Below, piece by piece: positions 15,993 to 25,567 of a stretch of DNA of 64,000 bases. The DNA comes from Treponema sp. UBA1747 (GTDB taxonomy: Bacteria; Spirochaetota; Spirochaetia; Treponematales; Treponemataceae): the NCBI GenBank assembly GCA_002315375.1, contig DCHR01000036.1:65953-129952 (forward strand). The letters run 5' to 3'. Numbering within the stretch: position 1 is the stretch's first letter; every line of letters starts with the position of its first letter. The notes beneath the pieces are model-generated. The model had not been told where the DNA came from, ran no database searches, and was given only the letters and a program-made list of their open reading frames with translations. A program made the position numbers and the translations under genes.

Positions 15993-16640
15993 TTACTGAA
16001 CGGAATAACTGTTGCCGATTCTTACAATTCCGTCACTCATTCTTTCGGCCTCAGCCATATCGTGAGTAACCATAATTGCAGTAAACCCAATATCTTTCTG
16101 CCAGGTTCGTATCTGGTCTCCAAGCCTCAGCCGTAATTCCGCATCCAGTGCACTCAAAGGCTCATCCATGAGAACAAGTTTTGGAGCAGTAATCAGGGTC
16201 CGGGCCAGAGCAACTCTCTGTTTTTCTCCGCCAGATAAAGTCCCGGGCATTCTTTTTTCAAATCCGTTAAGGTCAAATTCTTTCAGAAATTCCGAAGCTT
16301 TTTCCAGAGCAGTTTTTCGTTTTTCTCCTTTGGTAATCAGACCATAAGCCACATTCTGAACTACAGTCATATTATCAAATAAAGCACCGCTTTGAAAAAT
16401 CATCCCGATTTCACGTCGGGCTGGCGCAGTTTTTTCAACAGCCTTTCCATCAAGAATTATTTTTTCTGAATATCCGTCATCATTTTTTTCAAGTCCGGAG
16501 ATTATTTTCAGAACTGTAGATTTACCTGAACCACTTGGTCCAACAAGACTTGCCAGAACACCTTTTTCACATTCAAAATCAAAAACAATTTCTTTATTGC
16601 CAAAAGTTTTATGGATATTTTTTACCTCAAAATAACTCAT
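15993..16640 (-). CDS. thiQ: Thiamine ABC transporter ATP-binding protein
   Basis: A 215-residue ABC ATPase with Walker A 'GPSGSGKSTVLKIISGLE' (about 35), signature 'LSGGEKQRVALARTL' (about 133) and Walker B 'LVLMDEPLSALDAE'. It overlaps the thiP stop by 4 bases (ATGA) and has GGTGGA upstream. The riboswitch and the ThiB homologue support thiamine or thiamine-phosphate import rather than ferric or other ion transport. Confidence 0.9.
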   Translation of the reverse strand: MSYFEVKNIHKTFGNKEIVFDFECEKGVLASLVGPSGSGKSTVLKIISGLEKNDDGYSEKIILDGKAVEKTAPARREIGMIFQSGALFDNMTVVQNVAYGLITKGEKRKTALEKASEFLKEFDLNGFEKRMPGTLSGGEKQRVALARTLITAPKLVLMDEPLSALDAELRLRLGDQIRTWQKDIGFTAIMVTHDMAEAERMSDGIVRIGNSYSVQ

Positions 16641-18322
16641 TTATTTCCACCCGCCTTTTCAGATATTACAAAAACAACGAAACAGATTAATGCAAGAATC
16701 GTCCCCGAAGCACAGGCCGTATTGAATCTGTAAGAGCCTGAAAGTCTGTATGTATATAAACTTAAAGTCTGGAATTTTGGAATCGAAAGAATAAGAGGCA
16801 GGGTTGTATCTCCTGCACTGAAGGCAAAACAGAATCCAAAAGATGAAAAAAGACTTTTTCTTATCCATGGAAGAATAACTCTGAAAATACCGTCCGTATA
16901 ACTGTCAGAATAAATCCGTACTGCGTTAATTACATCTGAAGGAATTTTCCCAAGGGCTGCATTAATCTGTCTGTATGCAAGAGGCCAGAACAATGCTGAT
17001 TGCACCAGAATAAGACTCCACACATTTCCTTTTTTAATAAGAATAGTAAGTCCAAATCCCAGGACAACAGAAGAAACGGCCATTGGCAGTAAAGAGAAAA
17101 TTTCAAGAATCTGTTTTTTCCATGACTTTTTAATGGCATGCAGAGTCAGGGAATACACAGCAGCAGTAATCGTACAAACCATTCCGGTAAAGAAAGATAT
17201 TTTTACTGTACTCCAGAGGGAATCCCAAAACCCCGGAGATTTAAAAAGCATTTTATACTGATTCAAAGAAAAAACATCTTTGCCTTTTATTCGTGCCGTA
17301 AATCCGGAAACGGCAATTCCTGCAAAAGGAAAAATGAAAAATAAAATAATTACAGCCATTATGAAAATAAAAAATAAAATCTCAATAAAAGAAGCTGATT
17401 TTGAAACAAAAGGTTTCTGACCAAGTGGATATTTTTCTACACAATCAAAAACCTGTCCGCTTTCACCGGAATACTTTTTCCCGGAAAGCAGAATATAAAC
17501 CGACACAATAAGTAAAGCAGAAATAGTTTCTGCAACGGCAAGACTGGATGCCCGTTTAATATCAAGGCTTGTTTTTACAGCCTGATAGATTTCTACTTCC
17601 AGAGTTGAAGTTCCCGGTGCAGAAAAAAGAAGTACCATCATAAAACTGAAAAAACAAAAGAGGAAAACCGGAATAAGGGCTGAAAGCAAGACAGGTACCA
17701 GCTCCGGAAAAGTAATAGTAATAAAAACTTTTCCTTCTCCGGCGCCCAGAAGTCTGGCTGCATTTTCTTTTTCTGAAGGAAGGCTTTCCCAGTAACGGGA
17801 CACAATACTCATTATCAAAGGAAAGTTATAAAATCCCTGGGCAATCATTATCCCCCACTGAGAATAAAGGAAACGGGATTTTTCTCCGCCGCTAAGAAAG
17901 GAAAACATTTTATTCAAAATCCCTGACATTCCGTACACAGAAACAAAACCGAGGGCAGCAATCAGAACAGGAATACACAAAGGGACAGCAGAAAATCCAA
18001 GCAGAACTTTTCTGAACAAAAACTTTCTTCTGGCACAAAAAAAAGCCGCAGGGAACCCCGCCGCAAAGGCGACAAATGAACTTCCCAATGCTATTTTCAG
18101 AGAGAACAATGTAACTTTTATAAGTGAAAGAAATTCCGAACTGGAATTAACTGAAGTGATTTTTTTAAATCCTGATACCCTCGTGCCAGCAAGATTGGGA
18201 AAATAAACAAGTACCAGAGGAATTATAAAAGCAAGAAAAACAACAGCAGCAACAAGAAAAGCCGAGAAAGTAAAAATGTACCGGGCAGATTTTCTCAACC
18301 GGATTCTGTTACTGCTGTCCAT
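16637..18322 (-). CDS. thiP: Thiamine ABC transporter permease
   Basis: A 561-residue permease with about 12 hydrophobic segments arranged as two fused permease domains, as in ThiP and related iron permeases. The domain boundary is a hydrophilic stretch near residue 300. Conserved EAA-like loops are seen around 'AARLLGAGEGKVFITITFPE' and 'AVRIYSDSYTDGIFRVILP'. It starts 3 bases after the thiB stop and couples translationally to thiQ. Substrate assignment comes from the context. Confidence 0.9.
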   Translation of the reverse strand: MDSSNRIRLRKSARYIFTFSAFLVAAVVFLAFIIPLVLVYFPNLAGTRVSGFKKITSVNSSSEFLSLIKVTLFSLKIALGSSFVAFAAGFPAAFFCARRKFLFRKVLLGFSAVPLCIPVLIAALGFVSVYGMSGILNKMFSFLSGGEKSRFLYSQWGIMIAQGFYNFPLIMSIVSRYWESLPSEKENAARLLGAGEGKVFITITFPELVPVLLSALIPVFLFCFFSFMMVLLFSAPGTSTLEVEIYQAVKTSLDIKRASSLAVAETISALLIVSVYILLSGKKYSGESGQVFDCVEKYPLGQKPFVSKSASFIEILFFIFIMAVIILFFIFPFAGIAVSGFTARIKGKDVFSLNQYKMLFKSPGFWDSLWSTVKISFFTGMVCTITAAVYSLTLHAIKKSWKKQILEIFSLLPMAVSSVVLGFGLTILIKKGNVWSLILVQSALFWPLAYRQINAALGKIPSDVINAVRIYSDSYTDGIFRVILPWIRKSLFSSFGFCFAFSAGDTTLPLILSIPKFQTLSLYTYRLSGSYRFNTACASGTILALICFVVFVISEKAGGNK

Positions 18323-18325
18323 AAA

Positions 18326-19387
18326 TTAGTCGTTCAGAATCTTCATTATTTCAGAAACAACTTCATCCAGTTTTGTTGCATCATAAGACAAAGTTTTTTC
18401 CGGAACAGGAGCTGCTGTTTTATAGCTTTCTGGAAGCTCAACATTTTTGTTTGCAGGGAACATCCACTGGGTAAGAGGAATTGCATTCTGGGCCGGTGTA
18501 CTAACAAGGAAATCAATAAAAGCTTTTGCAGCTTTCATATTTTTTGTACCCTTTGTAATTCCGGCACCTTCAACCTGTTCTACATGACCATCAATAAACA
18601 TTAAAGCCTGGAAACGGTCCCCTTCTCCATATTCAACATGATAGGCAGGACTTGTTGTATAAGAAGAAACAAGAGGTGCTTCACCCTTTGTGAAAAGACC
18701 GTATCCTGAACTCCAGCCAGGGCTCATTGTAAGAATAGATTTTTTCAGGTCCTTCCAGTATTTTGTATAATTTTCTCCAAAGACTGCATAAGTCCAGGCA
18801 GCAAATCCAAGACCTGGTGTACTTGTTCTTGGATCCATAAGAATTACTTTTCCCTTGAATTCATCACGTACAAGATCAGCAAGAGATTCAGGTTTACCAA
18901 GGGAACATTCACTATCCCAGATCATTGCAAAATGACTGTAATCAAAAGGAGTCAGAATCCAGTCTCCGCCAAGAGCAGCTTCAAGTCCCTCAATAAGATT
19001 TTCGATTCCTGCAGGTTTATAGGCTTCCAGAAGATCTGCTTCCCGTGCTTTGAAAGAAAGATTGTTATCAAGTCCAAGAATAACATCGCTCTGAGGGTCA
19101 GATTTTTCAGCCAGAGCTTTTGAAAGAATCTGAGCACCGTCACCACAATCAACCCAGTTTACAGAGATTCCTGTTTTTTCTGTAAACAGACGTGCGATTT
19201 CTGGACCAGGTCCCCATTCACTTATAAATGAGTCATAAGTGTATACAGTAATTTCTTTAGTTTCAGTTTCCTGTTTTACTTCTTTTTCTTCGTTAGTTGA
19301 AGAAGCAGAATTTTTCTTTGAGCATGAAATGAAACAAAGAGACAATAAAATAAAAAGAGAAGTTAAAAAGACAAATGATTTTTTCAT
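18326..19387 (-). CDS. thiB: Thiamine-binding lipoprotein
   Basis: A 353-residue periplasmic solute-binding protein. The N-terminus is a lipoprotein signal ending in 'SLCFISC'. The mature part begins after a short charged linker with 'ITVYTYDSFISEWGPGPEIA', a hallmark of ThiB/TbpA, followed by 'WVDCGDGAQILSKAL' and the ligand-site region 'DYSHFAMIWDSEC'. A longer frame begins 18 bases upstream inside the riboswitch; GGAGGA 4-5 bases before the ATG at 19387 decides the start. It is the first gene of the thiBPQ operon. Confidence 0.95.
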   Translation of the reverse strand: MKKSFVFLTSLFILLSLCFISCSKKNSASSTNEEKEVKQETETKEITVYTYDSFISEWGPGPEIARLFTEKTGISVNWVDCGDGAQILSKALAEKSDPQSDVILGLDNNLSFKAREADLLEAYKPAGIENLIEGLEAALGGDWILTPFDYSHFAMIWDSECSLGKPESLADLVRDEFKGKVILMDPRTSTPGLGFAAWTYAVFGENYTKYWKDLKKSILTMSPGWSSGYGLFTKGEAPLVSSYTTSPAYHVEYGEGDRFQALMFIDGHVEQVEGAGITKGTKNMKAAKAFIDFLVSTPAQNAIPLTQWMFPANKNVELPESYKTAAPVPEKTLSYDATKLDEVVSEIMKILND

Positions 19388-19390
19388 GTC

Positions 19391-19484
19391 TTCCTCCGCC
19401 GGCATTACCCGGATCAGGTTGGAACTTCATGCGAAGTTCTATGGGTATAATCTCAGCCCGCCACAAGGCAAGCACCCCAGTACG
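19391..19484 (-). promoter_or_regulatory. TPP riboswitch (THI element)
   Basis: On the minus strand the conserved segments appear in order: CTGGGGTGC, GGGCTGAGATTATACCC, GAACTTCGCATGAAGTTC as the variable stem, CCTGATCCGGGTAATGCC and GGCGGAGGAAG. These are the thi-box core that binds thiamine diphosphate. The 3' end carries the Shine-Dalgarno GGAGGA of thiB, so ligand binding could directly hide the ribosome site. No terminator hairpin lies between it and the ATG, favouring translational control. Confidence 0.95.
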
Positions 19485-19534
19485 AAAAGTAATATATATT
19501 ATTTTACTTTTTTATTGAATAACTTTTCAGAAAA

Positions 19535-20344
19535 TTATTCTGTTTTCCTTGAATTATATTCGTAGAGAGATTTTCCTTTTTCATTATTCTCCCGAATTGT
19601 TTTTAACCAGTAACTTCCCGGACACACAGAATCCGCTTCAGAAAGAATTTCAAAAGCCTTATCGGTCATTTTATTTTCAAAAAGCATCTGTGAATAATGA
19701 ATGCAGGCATAATATTTTTTATAGGGTTTTCTGGAATTCTTATAGGCAGTTTCGCAATATGAAAGAGCTTTCTTTTTACTTCCGCCAGAAATACCGGGAG
19801 CCCAGTAATACCATTGTCCAAGATTCATAGGGGACAAAAAGAAGTCAGGTGAAATTTTACAGGCAGTCTCGTAATATTCTTTGATTACAAGACCATACTT
19901 CATTACATCTTTTGTTGAAACAGTTATATAACAGGAAAGAAGATCCGCTTTTACTGTAAGAACCCAGCTGTCAAAATCTTCATTCTTTTTGTCTTTTGTA
20001 AAAGCTTCGTATTCATCAACAAAAACCTTCAATTCCTTTTTCAGAAGTTCCTTATTTTCAGGTTTCCCGAAAAGATAATTGTATCTTTCCATTCCAATCA
20101 GGGAATTTACAACTGCTTTTTCTTCTCTTGAAAGACTGTTGATTTCACTGCTTCTTTTTGTTTTGAATTCTTCCAGCCGGTTCACGGGAACAGAAACATC
20201 TTTCTCTGTATCCAGACAGGAAAGCTCCATACGGAGATCGAAAAAATCATCCAGAAGTTTTAAACAACTTTCTGTGACCCGGGCTTCTGCAAAAACAAAT
20301 GCAGCACATAAAAGCGCTGCAAAAAAAGAGATAATTTTCTTCAT
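19535..20344 (-). CDS. Exported helical (TPR-like) protein of unknown function
   Basis: A 269-residue protein with a signal peptide ('IISFFAALLCAAFVFAEA', cleavage near residue 20). The rest is predicted helical. 'MNLGQWYYWAPGISGGSKKK' (about 170) followed by paired helices such as 'ALSYCETAYKNSRKPYKKYY' resembles TPR or SEL1-like repeats. I do not recognise a named family. It lies 18 bases after the GT8-acyltransferase gene and shares its strand, so it may be in the same operon. No strong Shine-Dalgarno is visible. Confidence 0.75.
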   Translation of the reverse strand: MKKIISFFAALLCAAFVFAEARVTESCLKLLDDFFDLRMELSCLDTEKDVSVPVNRLEEFKTKRSSEINSLSREEKAVVNSLIGMERYNYLFGKPENKELLKKELKVFVDEYEAFTKDKKNEDFDSWVLTVKADLLSCYITVSTKDVMKYGLVIKEYYETACKISPDFFLSPMNLGQWYYWAPGISGGSKKKALSYCETAYKNSRKPYKKYYACIHYSQMLFENKMTDKAFEILSEADSVCPGSYWLKTIRENNEKGKSLYEYNSRKTE

Positions 20345-20362
20345 AAAGTCTGAACTAAAATC

Positions 20363-22180
20363 CTATTCAGTTTTGTATGTAAGAGGAATCTTATATGTAG
20401 CTTCGTAGATGTCTTTCCACTGGGCATAGTTTTCATTCATCAGATATTCCATATTTTCAGCACGACTTAAATTCTCTTTAGGATAAATCGGTTTTCCGAT
20501 ATGGAGAGTATATTCCTGTACAGGGAATCCGTCTGAATCAATTATGCTTGAATCTTCAAGAGTAATGAAACAAGGCAATACAGGAACCTTGTTTTTTACA
20601 GCCAGATTGAAAGCACCTTTTTTCATAGGACGAGGCTTGCGGTAATTCCACCACATACCCTGCTCCGGATAAATCAAAATAAAATGTCCCTGTTCCAAAA
20701 GATGTTTACAGGCTTCAACAAATTCATTTATTACAATGTGGTTTGAAGAAAGAGGAAGCGTATAACAGCTTCTCATAAGCATTCCGTAGAAACCCGGGAA
20801 AGAAGTATAGTTTCCTTCGCGAATAATTCTGAAGAACTTACTTTTATTGTTTGTCTTTTTCAATTCTTCAAATGCGAAATGAATAATAAAACTGTCAAAA
20901 GCATGGAAGTGGTTACAAGTTACAATAGCAGGACCTTTAAATCCTTCAATATTTTCTGTACCGACAATTCCATTGTAGAAAATCTTTTTCTGACGAATCA
21001 GTTTATTACGGAACTTGCGGGCCTTGCTCAGCGCATAGGCTGCCATAATCCGTGTCTTAAGTTTCTTCTGTTCGAAGTCAACTTCCCCCGGAACCAGCTG
21101 TCTTGATGGTGGATCATCTTCCACATCCTGATCAAATTTTCCTGCGATTTCATATTCATCAATCTTTTTCAGAACACGAAGTCTGTCTTCACTTTGTTTT
21201 ACTTCCACTTTATGCACCAGAGCCTTTACAACTTTTATTACAGATCTCACAAGAGTTTTACGGTTAAGATAATTGTCCGGGCGGTTTGTTTCTTCAATAG
21301 CAAGTTTTGCCAGATGATCAGCTTCCTTTAAATCCTTCTGCTTTCTTTCTTCCGGATAATTTTTCAGGATTTCAAGAATCTCGTTATAGACAACTGTCTG
21401 TTCTGCATACTTCCAGAAATATTCTTTCAAACGGCAATCATCAAAATGCCATGGCTTTGACCACATGATATAGTGAATGATTTTGAAATCTTCAGGTTTA
21501 CAAGGAAGTTCACCAAATACTTCCATATCCCATCCCTGAGGAAGCCAGAGAACTTTGTTATAACATATTACATTCAGGTAATCTTCATCCTGTGTAACTG
21601 TAAATGTATATTCATGAAGAAGCTTTATAAACTGATCAAGAACCCGCTTGGTACGAAAACGTTCACAGTTGATTAAAAGAACACCTGCGTTGAAATAATT
21701 GTTTCTGTCACAACCAAGACATTTTTCAACATAAGTTCCGAAAACATCTTCCTGAATCATTGCCTGTTCATTACAGGCCCCTACATAGTTATCTCCCAGG
21801 TCGTAATCATACATTTCAGAAATATTTCCCAGAATGATTGTGTCCGAGTCCAGGTAAATTGCTTTATCATAATTTGGATATAAATCAGGAATAAAAAGAC
21901 GGTAATAGGTAGTCTTGGAATAATAATCCCGGACATGAAGCCGGTAATTTACAGCTTTTAAGAAATGAGTAACATCATCAAATGTAATCGAAAAATCTTC
22001 ATCAGCAAGTGCATAAGTTTTTTCTTTCATATCTTTACTCATTTCAGTGTAAAGAATATGAATGTCGTAATGATGATTACGGTCTGCGTTAGCCTTAAGT
22101 GATGTAATAGCTACAATTGTAAATTTTACAAAATTATCATCGCAAGCAAAAAAAACTGGTACAACTGGTTTATCAGACAT
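20363..22180 (-). CDS. GT8 glycosyltransferase fused to PlsC-type acyltransferase
   Basis: A 605-residue two-domain enzyme. Residues 1-270 are glycosyltransferase family 8: 'VPVFFACDDNFVKFTIVAI' at the start, the metal-binding DxD in 'KAIYLDSDTIIL' (111-113) and 'NNYFNAGVLLINCERF'-type residues further on. A charged helical linker (about 270-390) follows. The C-terminal 200 residues are a lysophosphatidate acyltransferase domain with 'VTCNHFHAFDSF' (H-x4-D) and 'LIYPEQGMWWNYRKP'. GAGGGG precedes the ATG. Sugar transfer and acyl transfer in one chain suggests glycolipid or lipid-anchored glycan assembly; substrates are unknown. No frameshift is needed to join the domains. Confidence 0.88.
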   Translation of the reverse strand: MSDKPVVPVFFACDDNFVKFTIVAITSLKANADRNHHYDIHILYTEMSKDMKEKTYALADEDFSITFDDVTHFLKAVNYRLHVRDYYSKTTYYRLFIPDLYPNYDKAIYLDSDTIILGNISEMYDYDLGDNYVGACNEQAMIQEDVFGTYVEKCLGCDRNNYFNAGVLLINCERFRTKRVLDQFIKLLHEYTFTVTQDEDYLNVICYNKVLWLPQGWDMEVFGELPCKPEDFKIIHYIMWSKPWHFDDCRLKEYFWKYAEQTVVYNEILEILKNYPEERKQKDLKEADHLAKLAIEETNRPDNYLNRKTLVRSVIKVVKALVHKVEVKQSEDRLRVLKKIDEYEIAGKFDQDVEDDPPSRQLVPGEVDFEQKKLKTRIMAAYALSKARKFRNKLIRQKKIFYNGIVGTENIEGFKGPAIVTCNHFHAFDSFIIHFAFEELKKTNNKSKFFRIIREGNYTSFPGFYGMLMRSCYTLPLSSNHIVINEFVEACKHLLEQGHFILIYPEQGMWWNYRKPRPMKKGAFNLAVKNKVPVLPCFITLEDSSIIDSDGFPVQEYTLHIGKPIYPKENLSRAENMEYLMNENYAQWKDIYEATYKIPLTYKTE

Positions 22181-22287
22181 AAATACCCCTCATATAAATA
22201 TTATGTCACTAAAAAATAAATATAACAATATGTAATAAAAATTTGAAAAATATTTAAAAATTACATAAAAAATAGAGATTTTCTATA

Positions 22288-22316
22288 TTTTCAAAGAAAA
22301 ATACTTATTATATAAT
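22288..22316 (+). promoter_or_regulatory. Promoter of the diguanylate cyclase gene
   Basis: TTTTCA (22288-22293) and TATAAT (22311-22316) are 17 bases apart. The -10 box ends 7 bases before the ATG, and no Shine-Dalgarno intervenes, so a leaderless or nearly leaderless mRNA is predicted. Confidence 0.6.
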
Positions 22317-22323
22317 TAAAAAT

Positions 22324-23229
22324 ATGGATAATTTAGACATATCTGTTTACAAAAAACAAATGAACTCCAAACAGAAACGCAGAATGATACTCCTTTTAAT
22401 TATTTACCTGGGCCTGACTATGTTTGTTTCCTTTATAAACCGTAACAGAATCGAATTTTCCATCATGGGGACAGTACTTCCAACCAGTGTAATTTCCGGT
22501 ATTATTTCAAGTCTTTGTATTGCAACAGGTCTTATGATGACACAGAACCACTGGTACTATGGCGGTATCCTGTGCTATTTTCTTTTTTTAATCTCATTGT
22601 TTTTTGTTGTTATCAGTATTTTTGCCAGCCACCATCCTGAATCTTTCCCCGGATTCTTTTTTATTCTTTCGGGTTACCTTATCAATACTGTAACGATTTT
22701 AAACCTCAAAAAGCTGGATCAGGAAAAACTTTTATCCCAGAAGCTTATAGTAACCGACTCAATTACCGTACTATATAATCGCCGCGGAATTCAAACTTAT
22801 ATCGAAAATCTGGTTTCTGAAAACAAACCTTTTTACCTTCTTTTTCTGGACCTGGATAATTTCAAAACACTTAACGATACCTTCGGCCACAGTTACGGAG
22901 ACAAAATGCTGAAAATTATGGCAGACCGCTGGCTTTCAATTCCTAAACCCGACGGAATAATTGCCCGCAACGGTGGAGACGAATATCTGATTGCAATTCC
23001 ATGTGAAGAAAATTTTTCCATTGAAAATTTTGCCGCAGAATGTGTTAGACGCGCAGAAGAAATAATCGATCTTGGGGAAGGTAAAAAATTCAAAACCTCA
23101 GCCAGCGTTGGTGTTGCAGCCTTCCCTGCCAACGGCTCAACCGCCGACGAACTTCTGATAAAAGCAGACTTTGCTATGTATGAATCAAAGCACAAAGGAA
23201 AGAACTGCTATACAATCAGCAATTCTTAA
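22324..23229 (+). CDS. Membrane-bound diguanylate cyclase (GGDEF)
   Basis: A 301-residue protein. Residues 20-135 hold four or five membrane segments. The GGDEF domain follows with 'DSITVLYNRRGIQTYIENL', 'FLDLDNFKTLNDTFGHSYG' and the active-site variant GGDEY in 'IIARNGGDEYLIAI'. It should make c-di-GMP from two GTP. The inhibitory I-site RxxD expected just before the active site is replaced by PKPD, so product feedback is probably missing. No separate sensory domain is seen apart from the membrane part. The gene stands alone on the plus strand between minus-strand genes. Confidence 0.93.
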   Translation: MDNLDISVYKKQMNSKQKRRMILLLIIYLGLTMFVSFINRNRIEFSIMGTVLPTSVISGIISSLCIATGLMMTQNHWYYGGILCYFLFLISLFFVVISIFASHHPESFPGFFFILSGYLINTVTILNLKKLDQEKLLSQKLIVTDSITVLYNRRGIQTYIENLVSENKPFYLLFLDLDNFKTLNDTFGHSYGDKMLKIMADRWLSIPKPDGIIARNGGDEYLIAIPCEENFSIENFAAECVRRAEEIIDLGEGKKFKTSASVGVAAFPANGSTADELLIKADFAMYESKHKGKNCYTISNS

Positions 23230-23252
23230 TTCTCTGTTTTTCTCTCTATCTT

Positions 23253-25541
23253 CTACCGGGCTATACTGTCCAGAAGTGTCTGAACTTCGCTTTTCTTGTA
23301 TTCCGGCTGTTTTGACTGAAGGTAAACCAGATATTTTTCAGCGCTTTCATTGTCATTGATCTGAAGACAGATTTTTGAAAGTTCCAGATAAGCTTCCCAG
23401 TTTTCTTTATCAGCTTTCAGAAGATCAAGATAAACGGTTTTTGCAGTAGCATAATCTCCGTCTTTTGTATAAGCCTTTGCGAGATTGTAACGTACGTCAT
23501 TATTTTTTGAATCCAGTTTCAAAGCATTCTGGAAATGTTTTACAGCCAGCTTATATTCTTCCAGTTCAAGGTATGCACTTCCAAGATTGTTGTTAGCCTC
23601 GAAGTTCGAAGGATCTTTTTCATAAACTGACTGGAAAAGTTCCTTTGCTTTTTTTGCATCAGGAGGATTAAGTCCCATATACATAACACCAAGATTAATC
23701 TTTGTCTTGTCATGTTCAGGATCATATTTCAAAACCTGTGAATAAATATTTATTGCAGAATCCTGATTTCCTGTCTTATCAAGCATAAGGGCGTAATTAT
23801 AGATAATATTTGCCTTTGACTTATCATCTTTTATGTCATTAACACCGTCATAAGCTTTTTTTGCATAAGAAACAGCATCTGAATATTTTGACTCATCAAA
23901 AAGAACTGTAGAAAGATTAAAACATGTAAGAGTGTAATTTGCTGAAGGCTGCATAAGCGAAAGTGCCCTGAGAAAACTTTCTTCTGCAAGAGCAAGCTTT
24001 CCGGAAGCATAATAAGTTGAGCCCAGTTCCATTAATGCAGTTGTATTAACATTATTGATTTCAACAACCTTTTTATACGAAGTAACTGCGCCTGTATAAT
24101 CCTTGCGTTTTGAAAGAAGACGTGCCTGTTCAAGATATGCTTTTTCATATCTTGGATTTATATCGATGGCTTTACGGAAAGCATCCAGAGCCTGAGTATC
24201 ATTTTTAAGTTTAAGCTGGGTAAGTCCCAGATTGTAACGGCTTGGACTGAACTGTCCGTTCAGACGGCATGAAGTTGTAAAGCTCTGAACTGCTTCAGAG
24301 TATTTCTTCATAATGTACTGGGTTTTTCCAAGGTTATAATAATACAGATAATTGTTCGGATCATATAAGACTGCTTTCTTGAATTCTTCAAGGGCTTTAT
24401 TGTAATCCTTATTGTTCAGAGCATCAGTTCCCAAAATGTTGTGGGCGGCAGGATCTTTTGGATTTGATGTTACCGCAGTATTTGCCATGGTAACTGCCTG
24501 GCTCATAAGCATAGCTTTATCAGCCGGATTGATTCCCTCTTTTTCGGAAGCATCAAAAAGTGCCTGAGCCATTTCGCTTTCTTTTGATGCACTGAACTCA
24601 GGTTCCCCGTCCGACACAGGAAGAAGGTTTTTTGCGGCCTGGAAATATGCAAGAGCATCTCCAAGATTTCCTGTTGCAAGGGAAGTTTTTCCAAGTTTAA
24701 TCTGTTCGTTTACAGCATCGATTTCGGCTTTTAATTTTGCATTTTTCTTTGCAAGTTCTGCTTCAGCAACTTTTCTTCTTTCTTCTTCAAGTTTTTTCTG
24801 TGCTTCAGCAAGTTTTTCAGCTTCCTTTCTTTCGGCTTCAGCCTGTTTCTTGGCTTCTTCCTGGGCTGCCTGTTTTTCCATTAAATCAGCCAGAGCCTTC
24901 TGACTTTCTGCATTCTGACGCTGGGCTTCAGCATTCTGGCGCTGGGTTTCACTCAGCATTTTTTCCATTGCTTTCTGACTTTCCTGCGCCTGACGGTCCA
25001 GAGCCTTCTGATTTTCAAGAGCCTGGCGGTCCAATGCTTTCTGCATGGCAGAGGTAAATTCGGAAGTGTCCATATCAACAGAAATATTCGGATTGAGTGT
25101 TACATTGCTGCCGTTTCCATTTGCATCATTTTTCTTTTTAAGTTCCAGATATTTATCAAAAAGCTCCCTTGCTTTTTCATCGTCAGGATCCTGAATTAAA
25201 AGCTGTTCCAGAAGACCAAGAGCCCGGTCATATTCGCCTTTTTCTGCATATTTCTTTGCAAGTTTCAGGGCATTGTCATGAGTTCTTTTTGACATGACAG
25301 CATCCTTGTCTTCTCCCTGATTTTCTTCGTAGTTAATGAGTGTGGAATTATTTTTTCCAAAACCTCCCCCATTAGAACAAGACCTGAACAGAAGAATAGA
25401 AAGAAGGATTATTATGAGAATCAGAAAAACATATCCAAGGATAACTGACAGCTTCTTTTTATTACAGTATTTGATTTTCTGACCTGCTGAAACAAAAAAG
25501 TTTTTAATATTATCAAAAAAAAGTTCAATTTTATAATTCAT
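23253..25541 (-). CDS. Membrane-anchored coiled-coil / TPR protein
   Basis: A 762-residue protein. One membrane segment (about 32-52) follows a short cytoplasmic tail, so most of the chain is probably outside. A first TPR-like pair ('AKKYAEKGEYDRALGLLEQL') is followed by a Gln/Glu/Ala-rich coiled coil (about 165-275) with repeats of 'ALDRQA' and 'QRQNAE'. Ten or more TPRs then run to the C-terminus, for example 'YYYNLGKTQYIMKKYSEAVQ' and 'NNLGSAYLELEEYKLAVKHF'. It acts presumably as a scaffold. It lies 26 bases after a second TPR/coiled-coil gene on the same strand, so both may share the sigma-28-like promoter. Confidence 0.88.
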   Translation of the reverse strand: MNYKIELFFDNIKNFFVSAGQKIKYCNKKKLSVILGYVFLILIIILLSILLFRSCSNGGGFGKNNSTLINYEENQGEDKDAVMSKRTHDNALKLAKKYAEKGEYDRALGLLEQLLIQDPDDEKARELFDKYLELKKKNDANGNGSNVTLNPNISVDMDTSEFTSAMQKALDRQALENQKALDRQAQESQKAMEKMLSETQRQNAEAQRQNAESQKALADLMEKQAAQEEAKKQAEAERKEAEKLAEAQKKLEEERRKVAEAELAKKNAKLKAEIDAVNEQIKLGKTSLATGNLGDALAYFQAAKNLLPVSDGEPEFSASKESEMAQALFDASEKEGINPADKAMLMSQAVTMANTAVTSNPKDPAAHNILGTDALNNKDYNKALEEFKKAVLYDPNNYLYYYNLGKTQYIMKKYSEAVQSFTTSCRLNGQFSPSRYNLGLTQLKLKNDTQALDAFRKAIDINPRYEKAYLEQARLLSKRKDYTGAVTSYKKVVEINNVNTTALMELGSTYYASGKLALAEESFLRALSLMQPSANYTLTCFNLSTVLFDESKYSDAVSYAKKAYDGVNDIKDDKSKANIIYNYALMLDKTGNQDSAINIYSQVLKYDPEHDKTKINLGVMYMGLNPPDAKKAKELFQSVYEKDPSNFEANNNLGSAYLELEEYKLAVKHFQNALKLDSKNNDVRYNLAKAYTKDGDYATAKTVYLDLLKADKENWEAYLELSKICLQINDNESAEKYLVYLQSKQPEYKKSEVQTLLDSIAR

Positions 25542-25567
25542 AGTATTCTCTCATTATTTGAATTAGC

